Shown here piece after piece: positions 1-6,798 of a DNA stretch of 19,414 nt. Origin of the DNA: Actinobacteria bacterium UBA5182 (lineage in GTDB: Bacteria; Actinomycetota; UBA4738); assembly GCA_002413185.1 (NCBI GenBank), contig DHWM01000020.1, forward strand, positions 1 through 19,414, written 5' to 3'. Each line of letters begins with the position of its first letter. The first letter of the stretch is position 1. The position numbers were made by a program, and so were the translations under genes. Under the pieces are notes generated by a model. The model made no database searches and was not told the DNA's origin. It saw only the letters and a program-made list of their open reading frames with translations.

Positions 1-714
1 CTAGCTTCGCCACCACTTGCGCAGTTCGCCGACGGGGCGAAAACCGAGCCGCCGGTACAGGTTCTCCCCCTCCGGACTCGGTGCGAGGACGGACGGGAGG
101 CCCGAGTCGTCGAGGATCGCCACGCGTGTCATGGCTGTGCCGTAGCCGCGATTGCGATTGGACGCGATGGTCGTGACGCCGAATACGCCGACGGCGCCGT
201 CCGTCCGGTAGCTCATCGCAGCCGCCACCGGGCGGCCGGCGACTCGTCCGATCCAGCTCGTCATGCCCGGGTCGTCCAGGATCGTGGCGGGATGCGCGGT
301 GCCGACCTCGATGCGTGCGCCCTCCGACTCGAAGCCTCGCACGCTCACGGCCTCGAACTCCTCGACCTCCTGGGGCGTCCGGGCCCGCACGATGTCGAGC
401 TCGGGCGGCTCCTCCGCCGGCCCGAGTGGGCTGGAGGGCCGGAAGAACCACGGTTCGGAGTCGCGGCGTTCGAACCCGAACGGCTCCAGGTCGAGCCGGG
501 ACCACGCGTCGCACACCATCCCCCGTGCGCCCGACAGTGCGTCCGGCCGCGCTTCCGGCCGGCGGGTGATCGCCGTGAAGTACCACGCCTGGGGCGGCTG
601 ATCGAGCAAGCGCCAGGCATCGATATCCCGTTCGGTCCGCAGGCCGAACGCGCGCAGCCACGAGTCGTGCCAACCGACGCACGCCTCGACCGCCAGGGCG
701 GCTTCGTCCCGCAC
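1..714 (-). CDS. GNAT-family N-acetyltransferase
   Basis: Probable acetyl-CoA-dependent N-acetyltransferase; substrate unknown. The C-terminal half has the GNAT core: a beta-strand stretch ending in GVFGVTTI, then SNRNRGYGTAMTRVAI, which fits the acetyl-CoA-binding R/Q-x-x-G-x-G/A loop, and a final YRRLGFRPVGEL typical of the last GNAT strands. The N-terminal half (about 110 residues) is less conserved and may form a second, degenerate GNAT lobe. I chose GTG at 714 (237 aa) because TACCCT lies exactly 7 nt upstream, a spacing seen at other starts here and suggesting leaderless translation. TTG at 738 (245 aa) is the alternative. The stop is TAG at the first base of the window, so the gene is complete. 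It lies downstream of the cyclase gene on the same strand. The family is clear; the substrate is not. Confidence 0.8.
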   Translation of the reverse strand: MRDEAALAVEACVGWHDSWLRAFGLRTERDIDAWRLLDQPPQAWYFTAITRRPEARPDALSGARGMVCDAWSRLDLEPFGFERRDSEPWFFRPSSPLGPAEEPPELDIVRARTPQEVEEFEAVSVRGFESEGARIEVGTAHPATILDDPGMTSWIGRVAGRPVAAAMSYRTDGAVGVFGVTTIASNRNRGYGTAMTRVAILDDSGLPSVLAPSPEGENLYRRLGFRPVGELRKWWRS

Positions 715-721
715 GTCTGTC

Positions 722-727
722 AGGGTA
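722..727 (-). promoter_or_regulatory. -10 box (TACCCT), leaderless promoter candidate for the GNAT gene
   Basis: TACCCT on the minus strand is followed by 7 nt and then GTG at 714. The same hexamer and spacing occur upstream of the second GNAT gene at 17491. No convincing -35 element is visible. Confidence 0.45.
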
Positions 728-763
728 GGCGAGCGCAACGAGGTTCGCGTCGAAACTGTCGGA

Positions 764-784
764 CCCGGGCTGAAACAGCCCAGG
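764..784 (-). terminator. Short hairpin between cyclase and GNAT genes
   Basis: A 9-bp stem (one G-U pair when read on the minus strand) closes a 3-nt loop: CCCGGGCTG / CAGCCCAGG on the plus strand. No T-run follows, so intrinsic termination is uncertain. It could instead be a leader structure for the GNAT transcript. Confidence 0.3.
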
Positions 785-835
785 CCCCTCGGCCGTAGTC
801 CTTGCCGAAGGACGCGGTCGCGCGATGAGGCTTGG

Positions 836-860
836 AGCTCGAAGGCTCAGGCTTCGAGCT
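836..860 (-). terminator. Inverted repeat overlapping the cyclase stop codon
   Basis: Perfect 9-bp arms AGCTCGAAG and CTTCGAGCT flank a 7-nt loop. The cyclase TAG lies at the edge of the stem. The position suits a 3'-end structure, but there is no T-tract. Confidence 0.35.
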
Positions 861-1713
861 ACCGCCCTGGGTCGGTGGAGGAAGCGGCTTCCGTGCGGAG
901 CGGCGGGAAGTCCGCCAGGAGGCCGTCCGCCTCGACCTGGAAGAGCGCTTCCGCGCGAGTCAGCCCGGCGAGGCGATGTCGACCCAGGCTGTGGAAGCGG
1001 ACGCCGGCCGGCACCGAACCCTTCATGGCGGCCTTCGCCTCGCCGGAGACGACGATCTGGCCGCCGTGGGCCGTCGAGCACACCCGGGCCGCGGTGTGGA
1101 CCGACAGGCCGATGTACCCGGTTTCCGTCAGGGTCGGACGGCCGCTGTGGATCCCCGCACGGAGCCGGCATTCCAGATCGTCGGGCCAGGCGCGCTCGCT
1201 CAGGGTGCGCTGGACGCTCACCGCCGCCTCGATGGCCGGGACGGTGCGTTCGAACACCGCGAAGTACTCGTCGGCGCGGACGTCCACCTCGTGGCCACCG
1301 GCCTTCCGCACTGCTTTTCGAACGATGGCGCGGACATCCTTCAGCAGATCCGCGTAGCGATCGCCCAGTTGCGTGAGGAGAGCGGTCGAGTCCTCGATGT
1401 CGGTCAGCAGGAAGGTGACGAAGCCAGTGGGGAGCGTTGGGGCTTCCGGCGCCGCGTGTCTCCGCTCCGATTGCAGCTGGCCGGTGATGAAGCCCACCGG
1501 CACGATGCCGTACTTCTTGGCCGCGTTCAGCAGCCCCGTGCGGGCGCGCTCACGGGCTGCGTCGTCCTCGAAGGAGACCCGCTCGAACCTGCCCAGGGCG
1601 TTCCGCACGTGCGCCTCGTCGTTGATCGGCAGCCGACGTCGGCCGGAGGAGTCGATGTAGGCGAAGGCGCTGTCCGGGAGGTTCGCGCGCTCGGTGGCGC
1701 TGAGCCGGGCCAT
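859..1713 (-). CDS. Class III adenylate/guanylate cyclase-like protein with altered active site
   Basis: 284 aa, soluble. Residues 1-80 form a small domain (LPDSAFAYIDSSGRRRLPIN, then HVRNALGRF and AAKKYGI) resembling the DUF6582-type module. Residues 96-260 are a class III nucleotide cyclase homology domain: FLLTDIEDST (first metal Asp, D105), GGHEVDVRADEYFAVF (second metal Asp, D148) and GIHSGRP with SVHTAARV. Active cyclases normally have Lys two positions after the E-V pair, a G-D-G turn, and Asn four residues before the Arg in the last motif. Here these are D144, A-D-E and H206, with R210 kept. Both metal ligands remain but the base-selecting residue is changed, so the protein may be a weak cyclase or a nucleotide sensor. 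The start is ATG, with TATTGT 6 nt upstream suggesting a leaderless transcript. It is divergent from the aminotransferase with a 24-bp gap. Confidence 0.85.
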   Translation of the reverse strand: MARLSATERANLPDSAFAYIDSSGRRRLPINDEAHVRNALGRFERVSFEDDAARERARTGLLNAAKKYGIVPVGFITGQLQSERRHAAPEAPTLPTGFVTFLLTDIEDSTALLTQLGDRYADLLKDVRAIVRKAVRKAGGHEVDVRADEYFAVFERTVPAIEAAVSVQRTLSERAWPDDLECRLRAGIHSGRPTLTETGYIGLSVHTAARVCSTAHGGQIVVSGEAKAAMKGSVPAGVRFHSLGRHRLAGLTRAEALFQVEADGLLADFPPLRTEAASSTDPGR

Positions 1714-1719
1714 CCTCAG

Positions 1720-1725
1720 ACAATA
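1720..1725 (-). promoter_or_regulatory. -10 box (TATTGT) of the cyclase gene
   Basis: TATTGT on the minus strand lies 6 nt before the cyclase ATG, so the transcript would begin at or beside the start codon. It sits inside the 24-bp gap to the divergent aminotransferase, so any -35 contact would fall in that gene's first codons. Confidence 0.45.
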
Positions 1726-1737
1726 GACGGGAAACCG

Positions 1738-2898
1738 ATGAATCCTCTGTGGGGGCCCGACTGGCCGTCCGTGAAGGCGCGGTGGACCCTGGACCCCGCC
1801 ATCGCGTTCCTCAACCACGGGTCGTTCGGGGCGACTCCGAGGTCCGTCCTCGATGCCCAGCAGGCGTGGCGGGAACAGATGGAACGACGGCCGGTGGAGT
1901 TCCTGTACCGCCGGCTCCCCTCGCTCCTCGGTGACGTCAGGGAGGAGGTGGCGGCGTTCCTTCGCGCCGACCCGGCCGGCGTCGTGTTCGTGCCGAACGC
2001 CACGACGGGCGTGGCCACCGTCCTCGCCGCCGCGGACCTGGGGCCGGGCGACGAGGTCTTGACGACCGACCATGCCTACCCCGCGGTCCTGAACGCTCTG
2101 GCATCCACCGCCGCGTCGACCCGCGCGCACATCTCGGCGGTGCTCGTTCCCGTGCCGCTGCCCCGTCCCGAGGAGATCGCCGAGCTGGTGGCTGCGAGGA
2201 TCACCGAACGGACGAAGCTGGCCCTGGTCGATCACGTCACGTCCTCGACCGGCGCGATCTTTCCCATCGGGACAATCGTGGCGCTGTGCCGCCAGCGCGA
2301 GATCCCGGTGCTGGTCGATGCCGCCCACGCTCCGGGCATGCTCCCGGTGGACCTCGAGGAGCTGAATCCGGATTTCTGGATCGGCAACTTCCACAAGTGG
2401 GTCTGCGCCCCGAAGGGGGCGGCGGCCCTGTTCGTGTCGAAGGAACACCGCGCGGCGGTCCGACCGCTGGTCCCCTCCCACGGCTACGGGAGCGGCCTCC
2501 ACGCGGAGTTCGACTGGACGGGAACGAACGATCCCACCGCGCACCTCAGCATCCCCGCCGCGCTTCGATTCATGGCGGACCTCGGCTGGGACAGGCTCCG
2601 CCGGCACAACCACGAGCTGGCCGGATTGGGCCGATCGCTCGTGGCGGAGGCCGCCGGCACGGCGGCACTGATGTCCGGTGACCAGTTCGGGTCCATGTCG
2701 CTGGTGGCGCTCCCCGAAGGAACCGCGGCAACCCCGGAGGACGCCGCCGCCCTTCAGGCGCGGCTGTACGACGAAGCCCACATCGAGGTCCCCCTGATGC
2801 CATGGCACGACCGGGTCTTCGTTCGGCTGTCGGCGCAGGCGTACAACTGTCCCGGCGACTACGAACGGCTGGCTGCCGCGCTCCCGGCCTTGCTATGA
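1738..2898 (+). CDS. Aminotransferase class V-fold PLP enzyme (isopenicillin-N-epimerase-like)
   Basis: 386-aa PLP-dependent enzyme of the class V aminotransferase fold, the group annotated as isopenicillin N epimerase-like or cysteine desulfurase-like; the true substrate cannot be read from sequence. The N-terminal FLNHGSFGATP is the substrate-loop motif of this subfamily. VDAAHAPGM has the cofactor-ring Asp (D194) and His (H197), and NFHKWVCAPKG has the Schiff-base lysine (K220). Length is normal for the family. I chose ATG 1738, preceded by a weak GGGAA, because homology begins just after it. The reading frame stays open far upstream, but that stretch is antisense to the cyclase gene and is not credible coding. 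No partner gene reveals the pathway. Confidence 0.85.
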   Translation: MNPLWGPDWPSVKARWTLDPAIAFLNHGSFGATPRSVLDAQQAWREQMERRPVEFLYRRLPSLLGDVREEVAAFLRADPAGVVFVPNATTGVATVLAAADLGPGDEVLTTDHAYPAVLNALASTAASTRAHISAVLVPVPLPRPEEIAELVAARITERTKLALVDHVTSSTGAIFPIGTIVALCRQREIPVLVDAAHAPGMLPVDLEELNPDFWIGNFHKWVCAPKGAAALFVSKEHRAAVRPLVPSHGYGSGLHAEFDWTGTNDPTAHLSIPAALRFMADLGWDRLRRHNHELAGLGRSLVAEAAGTAALMSGDQFGSMSLVALPEGTAATPEDAAALQARLYDEAHIEVPLMPWHDRVFVRLSAQAYNCPGDYERLAAALPALL

Positions 2899-2961
2899 AG
2901 AGAGCAACCGCAGGTCCGTGACGAAGGTCTGTTCTTGGCGGGCCTGTTTCGACACTGGCTA

Positions 2962-2967
2962 TACAAT
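2962..2967 (+). promoter_or_regulatory. -10 box (TACAAT) of the partner-switching operon
   Basis: TACAAT, part of the AT-rich TATACAATTTT that stands out in this GC-rich sequence, lies exactly 7 nt before an ATG at 2975. It is the best -10 match in the window. TTGGCG at 2935-2940 is a possible but poorly spaced -35. Confidence 0.55.
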
Positions 2968-2974
2968 TTTGGCC

Positions 2975-3076
2975 ATGCTGCCGAAACGTGTCATGGTGAC
3001 CGTGCGGCGCGCCCCGCACCAGCTTCCTTTCGACGCTCTGGGTGCCGTCGTCGCGCACACCGTCGCTGATGGCTGA
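2975..3076 (+). CDS. Possible leaderless leader peptide ahead of the phosphatase gene
   Basis: A 33-codon ORF begins with ATG 7 nt after a good -10 box, so its start codon would be at or within a base of the transcript 5' end. It encodes a short basic peptide beginning MLPKRVMVTVRRAP, with no match I recognise. Its TGA overlaps the phosphatase ATG at 3069 (ATGGCTGA), in another frame. That geometry favours translational coupling: ribosomes finishing here could reinitiate at 3069, which has no Shine-Dalgarno sequence. It could equally be untranslated 5' UTR. Confidence 0.35.
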   Translation: MLPKRVMVTVRRAPHQLPFDALGAVVAHTVADG

Positions 3077-6023
3077 CGTGGTTCGCGCGCCGGGCGTTGG
3101 TCCCATCGCCGGCTTCGAGGGCTTCGTCCTGGACCAGCTCCCGGCGGCGGTGATCGTCACCGACCTCGCCGGCACGGTGGTGCACTGGAACACCCCCGCC
3201 GAGGCGCTGTACGGCTGGACCCGCGGGCAGGCCGTCGGACGGAGCGTGATGGATCTGCTCGTGGAAACCTCTGACACCGAGCCGGCGGCAGACGTCATGG
3301 AGGTCGTCCGTGGTGGCGGCGTCTGGGAGGGTGAGTTCGAACTTCGCCGAAACGACGGTTCCCTCCTGATCTGCCGGGTCACCAACTCGCCAATCCACGA
3401 CGCGGACGGGAACGTCATCGGCATGGTCGGCGTGTCGGTCGACGTCACCGCGAGACGGATCTCGAACCAGCGGCTGGCGGCCCGGACGGCCGTGACCCGT
3501 ATTCTCGCCGAGGCGGCGGACCTGGCGGAGGCGGCCCCGAAGATCCTCGAGGCGATCTGCGAGGCCCTCGGATGGGTCCTCGGCGAGCTCTGGCAGGTGG
3601 ACGAGCGAACGAACGTGCTGCGGTGCGTCGAGGTGTGGGCGACCGCATCGCTCCGGGGGGGCGAATTCGAAGCCCTCAGCCGCGAGTTCGCCTTCGTCCG
3701 GGGCGTCGGGCTTCCCGGCAGGGTCTGGGAGTCGGGTCAGCCGGCGTGGATCTCCGACGTTTCGGTCGACCCGAACTTCCCCCGCGGCGCCGCGGCGAGA
3801 GCCGAAGGACTGCACGGCGCGTTGGGCTTCCCGATCGTCCTGGCCGGCCACGTCCTCGGCGTCATCGAGTTCTTCAGCCACGAGATCCGGGAGCCGGACG
3901 ACGACCTGCTGCAGGTGTTCGGGATCATGGGGAGCCAGATCGGGCAGTTCATGGAGCGCAAGGAGGCCGAGAGCGAGCTTCGCGACAGCGAAGCTCGGAC
4001 GAGGGCCATCCTCGAAGCCGCCCTGGACTGCGTCATCACCATGGACGCGAACGGCAACGTTGTGGAGTGGAATCCGGCAGCCGAGCGGACCTTCGGGAGA
4101 TCGCGGGAGGAGGTGCTCGGCAGGGAGATGGCCGAGCTGATCATCCCGGGGGAGTACCGGGACCTTCATCGGCGAGGACTGGCCCACTATCTGGCCACCG
4201 GCGAGGCGCCGGTTCTGCACCAGCGACTCGAGCTCAGCGGGATGCGGGCCGACGGGTCGGAGTTCCCCGTGGAGCTCACCATCACCCGCGTGGAGCCGTT
4301 CGAGCCCCCCCTGTTCACCGGCTTCCTGAGAGACATCACCGATCGGAAGCAGGCCGAAGAGGAGCTCCGGCGGTCCAGGGACCAGCTCCAGGCGATCTTC
4401 CAGGGCGTGGCCGAAGGCATCACCGTTCAGGACGCCTCCGGCCAGCTGGTGTACGCGAACGACGCGGCTGCTCACAGCATGGGCTTCCCCACCGCCGAAG
4501 CGCTCCTCGGAGAGTCCGTCGAGAACGTGATGACGCGGTTCGAACTGTTCGACGAGAGCGGGGCGCGGGTGCAGGTGGACAGCCTGCCCGGCCGGCGGGC
4601 CCTCCAGGGGCTCGACCCCGGCGAGGCGGTGCTGCGGTTCCGGACGCTCCCGGGGGGCACGGAACGGTGGTCGTTGGTCCGAGCCAGCCCGGTGTTCGAT
4701 CAGCGCGGGAACGTGCAGCTCGCCATCAACATCTTCCACGACATCACGGAGCGAAAGCGGGCCGAGGAATACCAGCGATTTCTGGCCGAGGCGGGAGAGC
4801 TGCTGGCCGCGTCGGTGATCGACTTCGAAGCCACCCTGGCCCGGGTGGCCGAGCTGGCCGTCCCGCGGCTGGCGGACTGGTGCGCCATCGACGTGCTGCA
4901 GGAGGACGGGTCCACCAAGCAGATCAAGGTCGCACACGTCGATCCCGCCAAGGTCGACTTCGCCAAGGAGCTCGGGGAGCGCTACCCGCCGGACCCACAG
5001 GCTCCGACCGGCGTGCCGAACGTCCTTCGAACTGGGCGCTCGGAGATCTATCCGGAGATCCCGACCGAGATGCTGGCAGCGGCGGCCATCGACGAGGAGC
5101 ACCTCGAGATCATCCGCAGCCTTCAGCTCCGCTCGGCGATGATCGTCCCGTTGGTGGCGAGGGGTCGAACGCTGGGGGCGATCACGTTCATCTCGGCAGA
5201 ATCCGGCCGTCTGTACACCGACGCCGACCTCGCTCTGGCCGAGGATCTGGCCCGCCGGGCGGGCCTCGCCGTCGACAACGCCCGCCTGTACAAGGAGCGC
5301 GACCACATCGCGCGAACGTTGCAGGAAAGCCTCCTCCCCCCGGAGCTTCCCATGGTGCCCGGCCTCCAGATCGCCGCTCGGTATCGCCCGGCCGGAGAGG
5401 GCAACGAGGTCGGAGGGGACTTCTACGACGTGTTCGAGACCGGCGACGGCACGTGGGGCATCGTCATCGGAGATGTCTGCGGCAAGGGGCCGGAGGCCGC
5501 CGCCGTCACCGGCCTGGCCCGTCACACCATCCGGGCGGCTGCCATGCGCGAACGCCGCCCCAGCGAGATCCTGGCGACGCTGAACGGCGCGGTGCTCCAA
5601 CAGCGACCCGACTCGATCTTCTGCACCGTGGCGTACGTCCGGGTTCGCCCCGACGCCGACGGGGCCCGACTCACGGTCTGTTGCGGAGGGCACCCGTTGC
5701 CTCTGGTTATCCGGGCGGACGGCGCGGTGGAAACAGCCGGCCGGCCGGGTACGCTCCTCGGGATCTTCCCGGACCCAGACCTGGAGGATCGCCCGGTCCA
5801 GCTGGAGAAAGGCGATTCGATGGTGCTCTTCACCGACGGGGTGATCGAGGAACACGGGGAGGGCAGGGTGTTCGGCCGGGACCGCTTGACCGCCATCCTG
5901 CACGAGTCGGCCGGGCTGGACGCGAAAGGCATCGCGGCGGCCATCGACCAGGCGGTCATGGACTTCCGGCCCCACGCCCCCAGGGATGACATCGCGATCA
6001 TCGTCTTGAAAGTGGCGCCGTGA
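3069..6023 (+). CDS. PAS/GAF multi-sensor PP2C-type (SpoIIE/RsbU) serine phosphatase
   Basis: 984-aa cytoplasmic signalling phosphatase, predicted to dephosphorylate the STAS antagonist encoded next. Approximate domains: PAS 18-130, GAF 145-300, PAS 310-432, PAS 437-560, GAF 568-738, PP2C/SpoIIE 765-984. The PAS domains end in the usual GVSVDVTARR, FLRDITDRK and IFHDITERK tails, which lead into short coiled linkers. The phosphatase domain has ARTLQESLLPPELP, EVGGDFYDVF, GDVCGKGPEAA, FTDGVIE and a terminal RDDIAIIVL, so the metal-binding acidic residues are present. There is no membrane segment, so the ligands are probably intracellular (small molecules, redox or light). ATG 3069 is preferred because the leader ORF ends over it; GTG 3042 would add nine residues. 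Its stop overlaps the STAS gene by 4 bp. Confidence 0.93.
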   Translation: MADVVRAPGVGPIAGFEGFVLDQLPAAVIVTDLAGTVVHWNTPAEALYGWTRGQAVGRSVMDLLVETSDTEPAADVMEVVRGGGVWEGEFELRRNDGSLLICRVTNSPIHDADGNVIGMVGVSVDVTARRISNQRLAARTAVTRILAEAADLAEAAPKILEAICEALGWVLGELWQVDERTNVLRCVEVWATASLRGGEFEALSREFAFVRGVGLPGRVWESGQPAWISDVSVDPNFPRGAAARAEGLHGALGFPIVLAGHVLGVIEFFSHEIREPDDDLLQVFGIMGSQIGQFMERKEAESELRDSEARTRAILEAALDCVITMDANGNVVEWNPAAERTFGRSREEVLGREMAELIIPGEYRDLHRRGLAHYLATGEAPVLHQRLELSGMRADGSEFPVELTITRVEPFEPPLFTGFLRDITDRKQAEEELRRSRDQLQAIFQGVAEGITVQDASGQLVYANDAAAHSMGFPTAEALLGESVENVMTRFELFDESGARVQVDSLPGRRALQGLDPGEAVLRFRTLPGGTERWSLVRASPVFDQRGNVQLAINIFHDITERKRAEEYQRFLAEAGELLAASVIDFEATLARVAELAVPRLADWCAIDVLQEDGSTKQIKVAHVDPAKVDFAKELGERYPPDPQAPTGVPNVLRTGRSEIYPEIPTEMLAAAAIDEEHLEIIRSLQLRSAMIVPLVARGRTLGAITFISAESGRLYTDADLALAEDLARRAGLAVDNARLYKERDHIARTLQESLLPPELPMVPGLQIAARYRPAGEGNEVGGDFYDVFETGDGTWGIVIGDVCGKGPEAAAVTGLARHTIRAAAMRERRPSEILATLNGAVLQQRPDSIFCTVAYVRVRPDADGARLTVCCGGHPLPLVIRADGAVETAGRPGTLLGIFPDPDLEDRPVQLEKGDSMVLFTDGVIEEHGEGRVFGRDRLTAILHESAGLDAKGIAAAIDQAVMDFRPHAPRDDIAIIVLKVAP

Positions 6024-6370
6024 GCATGCTCGACATCGCGGTCGAACGCGGGGAGGGGACGACCACCGTCACCCTCACCGGCGAGCTGGACATCTCGGAG
6101 ACGAGCCGGATCGAACAGGAGCTCCTGGCCGTCGAGCGGGGGAGCCCGCCAGTGCTGCAACTGGACCTTCGAGGGCTCACCTTCATCGATTCCTCAGGGC
6201 TTCGGCTGATCCTGGAGGCCGACGTTCGAGCCCGGAAGGACGGTCGCCGCCTGATCCTCGTGCCCGGCCCCGACGCAGTCCATCGCATCTTCCTCATTGC
6301 GCTGCTCGACAAGCGCTTGGAGTTCGTGGACGAGCCCCACGTGGGAGGCGATCCGAACGACCGGCCTTGA
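6020..6370 (+). CDS. STAS-domain anti-sigma factor antagonist
   Basis: 116-aa single STAS domain of the RsbV/SpoIIAA type. The hallmark FIDSSGLRLILEA has the serine that the partner kinase phosphorylates and the PP2C phosphatase dephosphorylates. TVTLTGELDIS is the usual first-strand motif. Unphosphorylated, such proteins bind the anti-sigma kinase and free its target. The GTG start overlaps the phosphatase stop (GTGA), implying translational coupling; an ATG two codons later is the alternative. The 3' end carries a GGGAGG at 6343-6348 that may be the ribosome-binding site of the next gene. Length is typical. The role is well supported by sequence and by its neighbours on both sides. Confidence 0.92.
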   Translation: MSMLDIAVERGEGTTTVTLTGELDISETSRIEQELLAVERGSPPVLQLDLRGLTFIDSSGLRLILEADVRARKDGRRLILVPGPDAVHRIFLIALLDKRLEFVDEPHVGGDPNDRP

Positions 6371-6791
6371 GGTTCAAATCCACGCGGACGTCGATGCCGC
6401 GGGCACCGCCCGGCGCGCTCTCGACGAACTGCATGGCGACCTTCCCGACGACGTCCTGGACGACGTACGGCTGCTGGTGAGCGAGCTGGTGACGAACAGC
6501 GTTCGGCACGCCCGCCTGGAGCCGGGGGCGTCGGTCGGATTGAAGGTTTCGATCTCCCCGGCGGTGGTGCGGGTCGAGGTGACCGACCCGGGAGCCGGGT
6601 TCGAACCGAAGGCGACCAGCCCGTCCCTGTATCAGAGCTCCGGGTGGGGGCTGTTCTTCGTCGGGCAGATCGCGGCCAGGTGGGGCGTGATCCGTGGACC
6701 GGGAAGCCTGGTGTGGTTCGAGATCGACCGCGCCGACCCCCGTCTCGACGAGCAGGGGAGCCGGAGCCGCACCACCGCTGTGGCCAACTGA
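6297..6791 (+). CDS. RsbW/SpoIIAB-like anti-sigma serine kinase (HATPase_c)
   Basis: ATP-binding GHKL-fold protein predicted to phosphorylate the STAS protein and bind a sigma factor or other target. Seen: LLVSELVTNSVRHA (N-box with the Mg-binding Asn), VEVTDPGAGFEP (G1 box, DxGxG) and GWGLFFVGQIAARWGV (G2 box), in the form common in actinobacterial regulators. The start is unclear. The only standard start codon in frame before the domain is TTG at 6297, which overlaps the STAS gene by 74 bp, has no Shine-Dalgarno and adds about 20 residues unlike the family. The domain proper begins near LEVQIHADVD (about 6366). A strong GGGAGG (6343-6348) lies 8 nt before an in-frame ACG at 6357, which would give a 144-aa protein of usual size. 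The coordinates given are the conservative choice. No sigma gene adjoins. Confidence 0.85.
   Translation: MRCSTSAWSSWTSPTWEAIRTTGLEVQIHADVDAAGTARRALDELHGDLPDDVLDDVRLLVSELVTNSVRHARLEPGASVGLKVSISPAVVRVEVTDPGAGFEPKATSPSLYQSSGWGLFFVGQIAARWGVIRGPGSLVWFEIDRADPRLDEQGSRSRTTAVAN
6343..6348 (+). promoter_or_regulatory. Strong ribosome-binding site (GGGAGG) inside the STAS gene
   Basis: GGGAGG lies 8 nt before an in-frame ACG (6357) at the point where anti-sigma kinase homology begins. There is no ATG, GTG or TTG at that spacing in that frame. It suggests a non-standard start or a sequence error at that codon. Confidence 0.4.
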
Positions 6792-6798
6792 GCGCTCC

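Noticed and set aside
832..1737. N-terminal extension of the aminotransferase frame across the cyclase gene
   Set aside because: The extension is antisense to a gene with clear cyclase motifs. Family homology starts just after ATG 1738.
2991..5975. 994-codon minus-strand ORF opposite the phosphatase gene
   Set aside because: It lacks any recognisable domain and mirrors the codon bias of the high-GC sense gene, which has clear PAS, GAF and PP2C motifs throughout.
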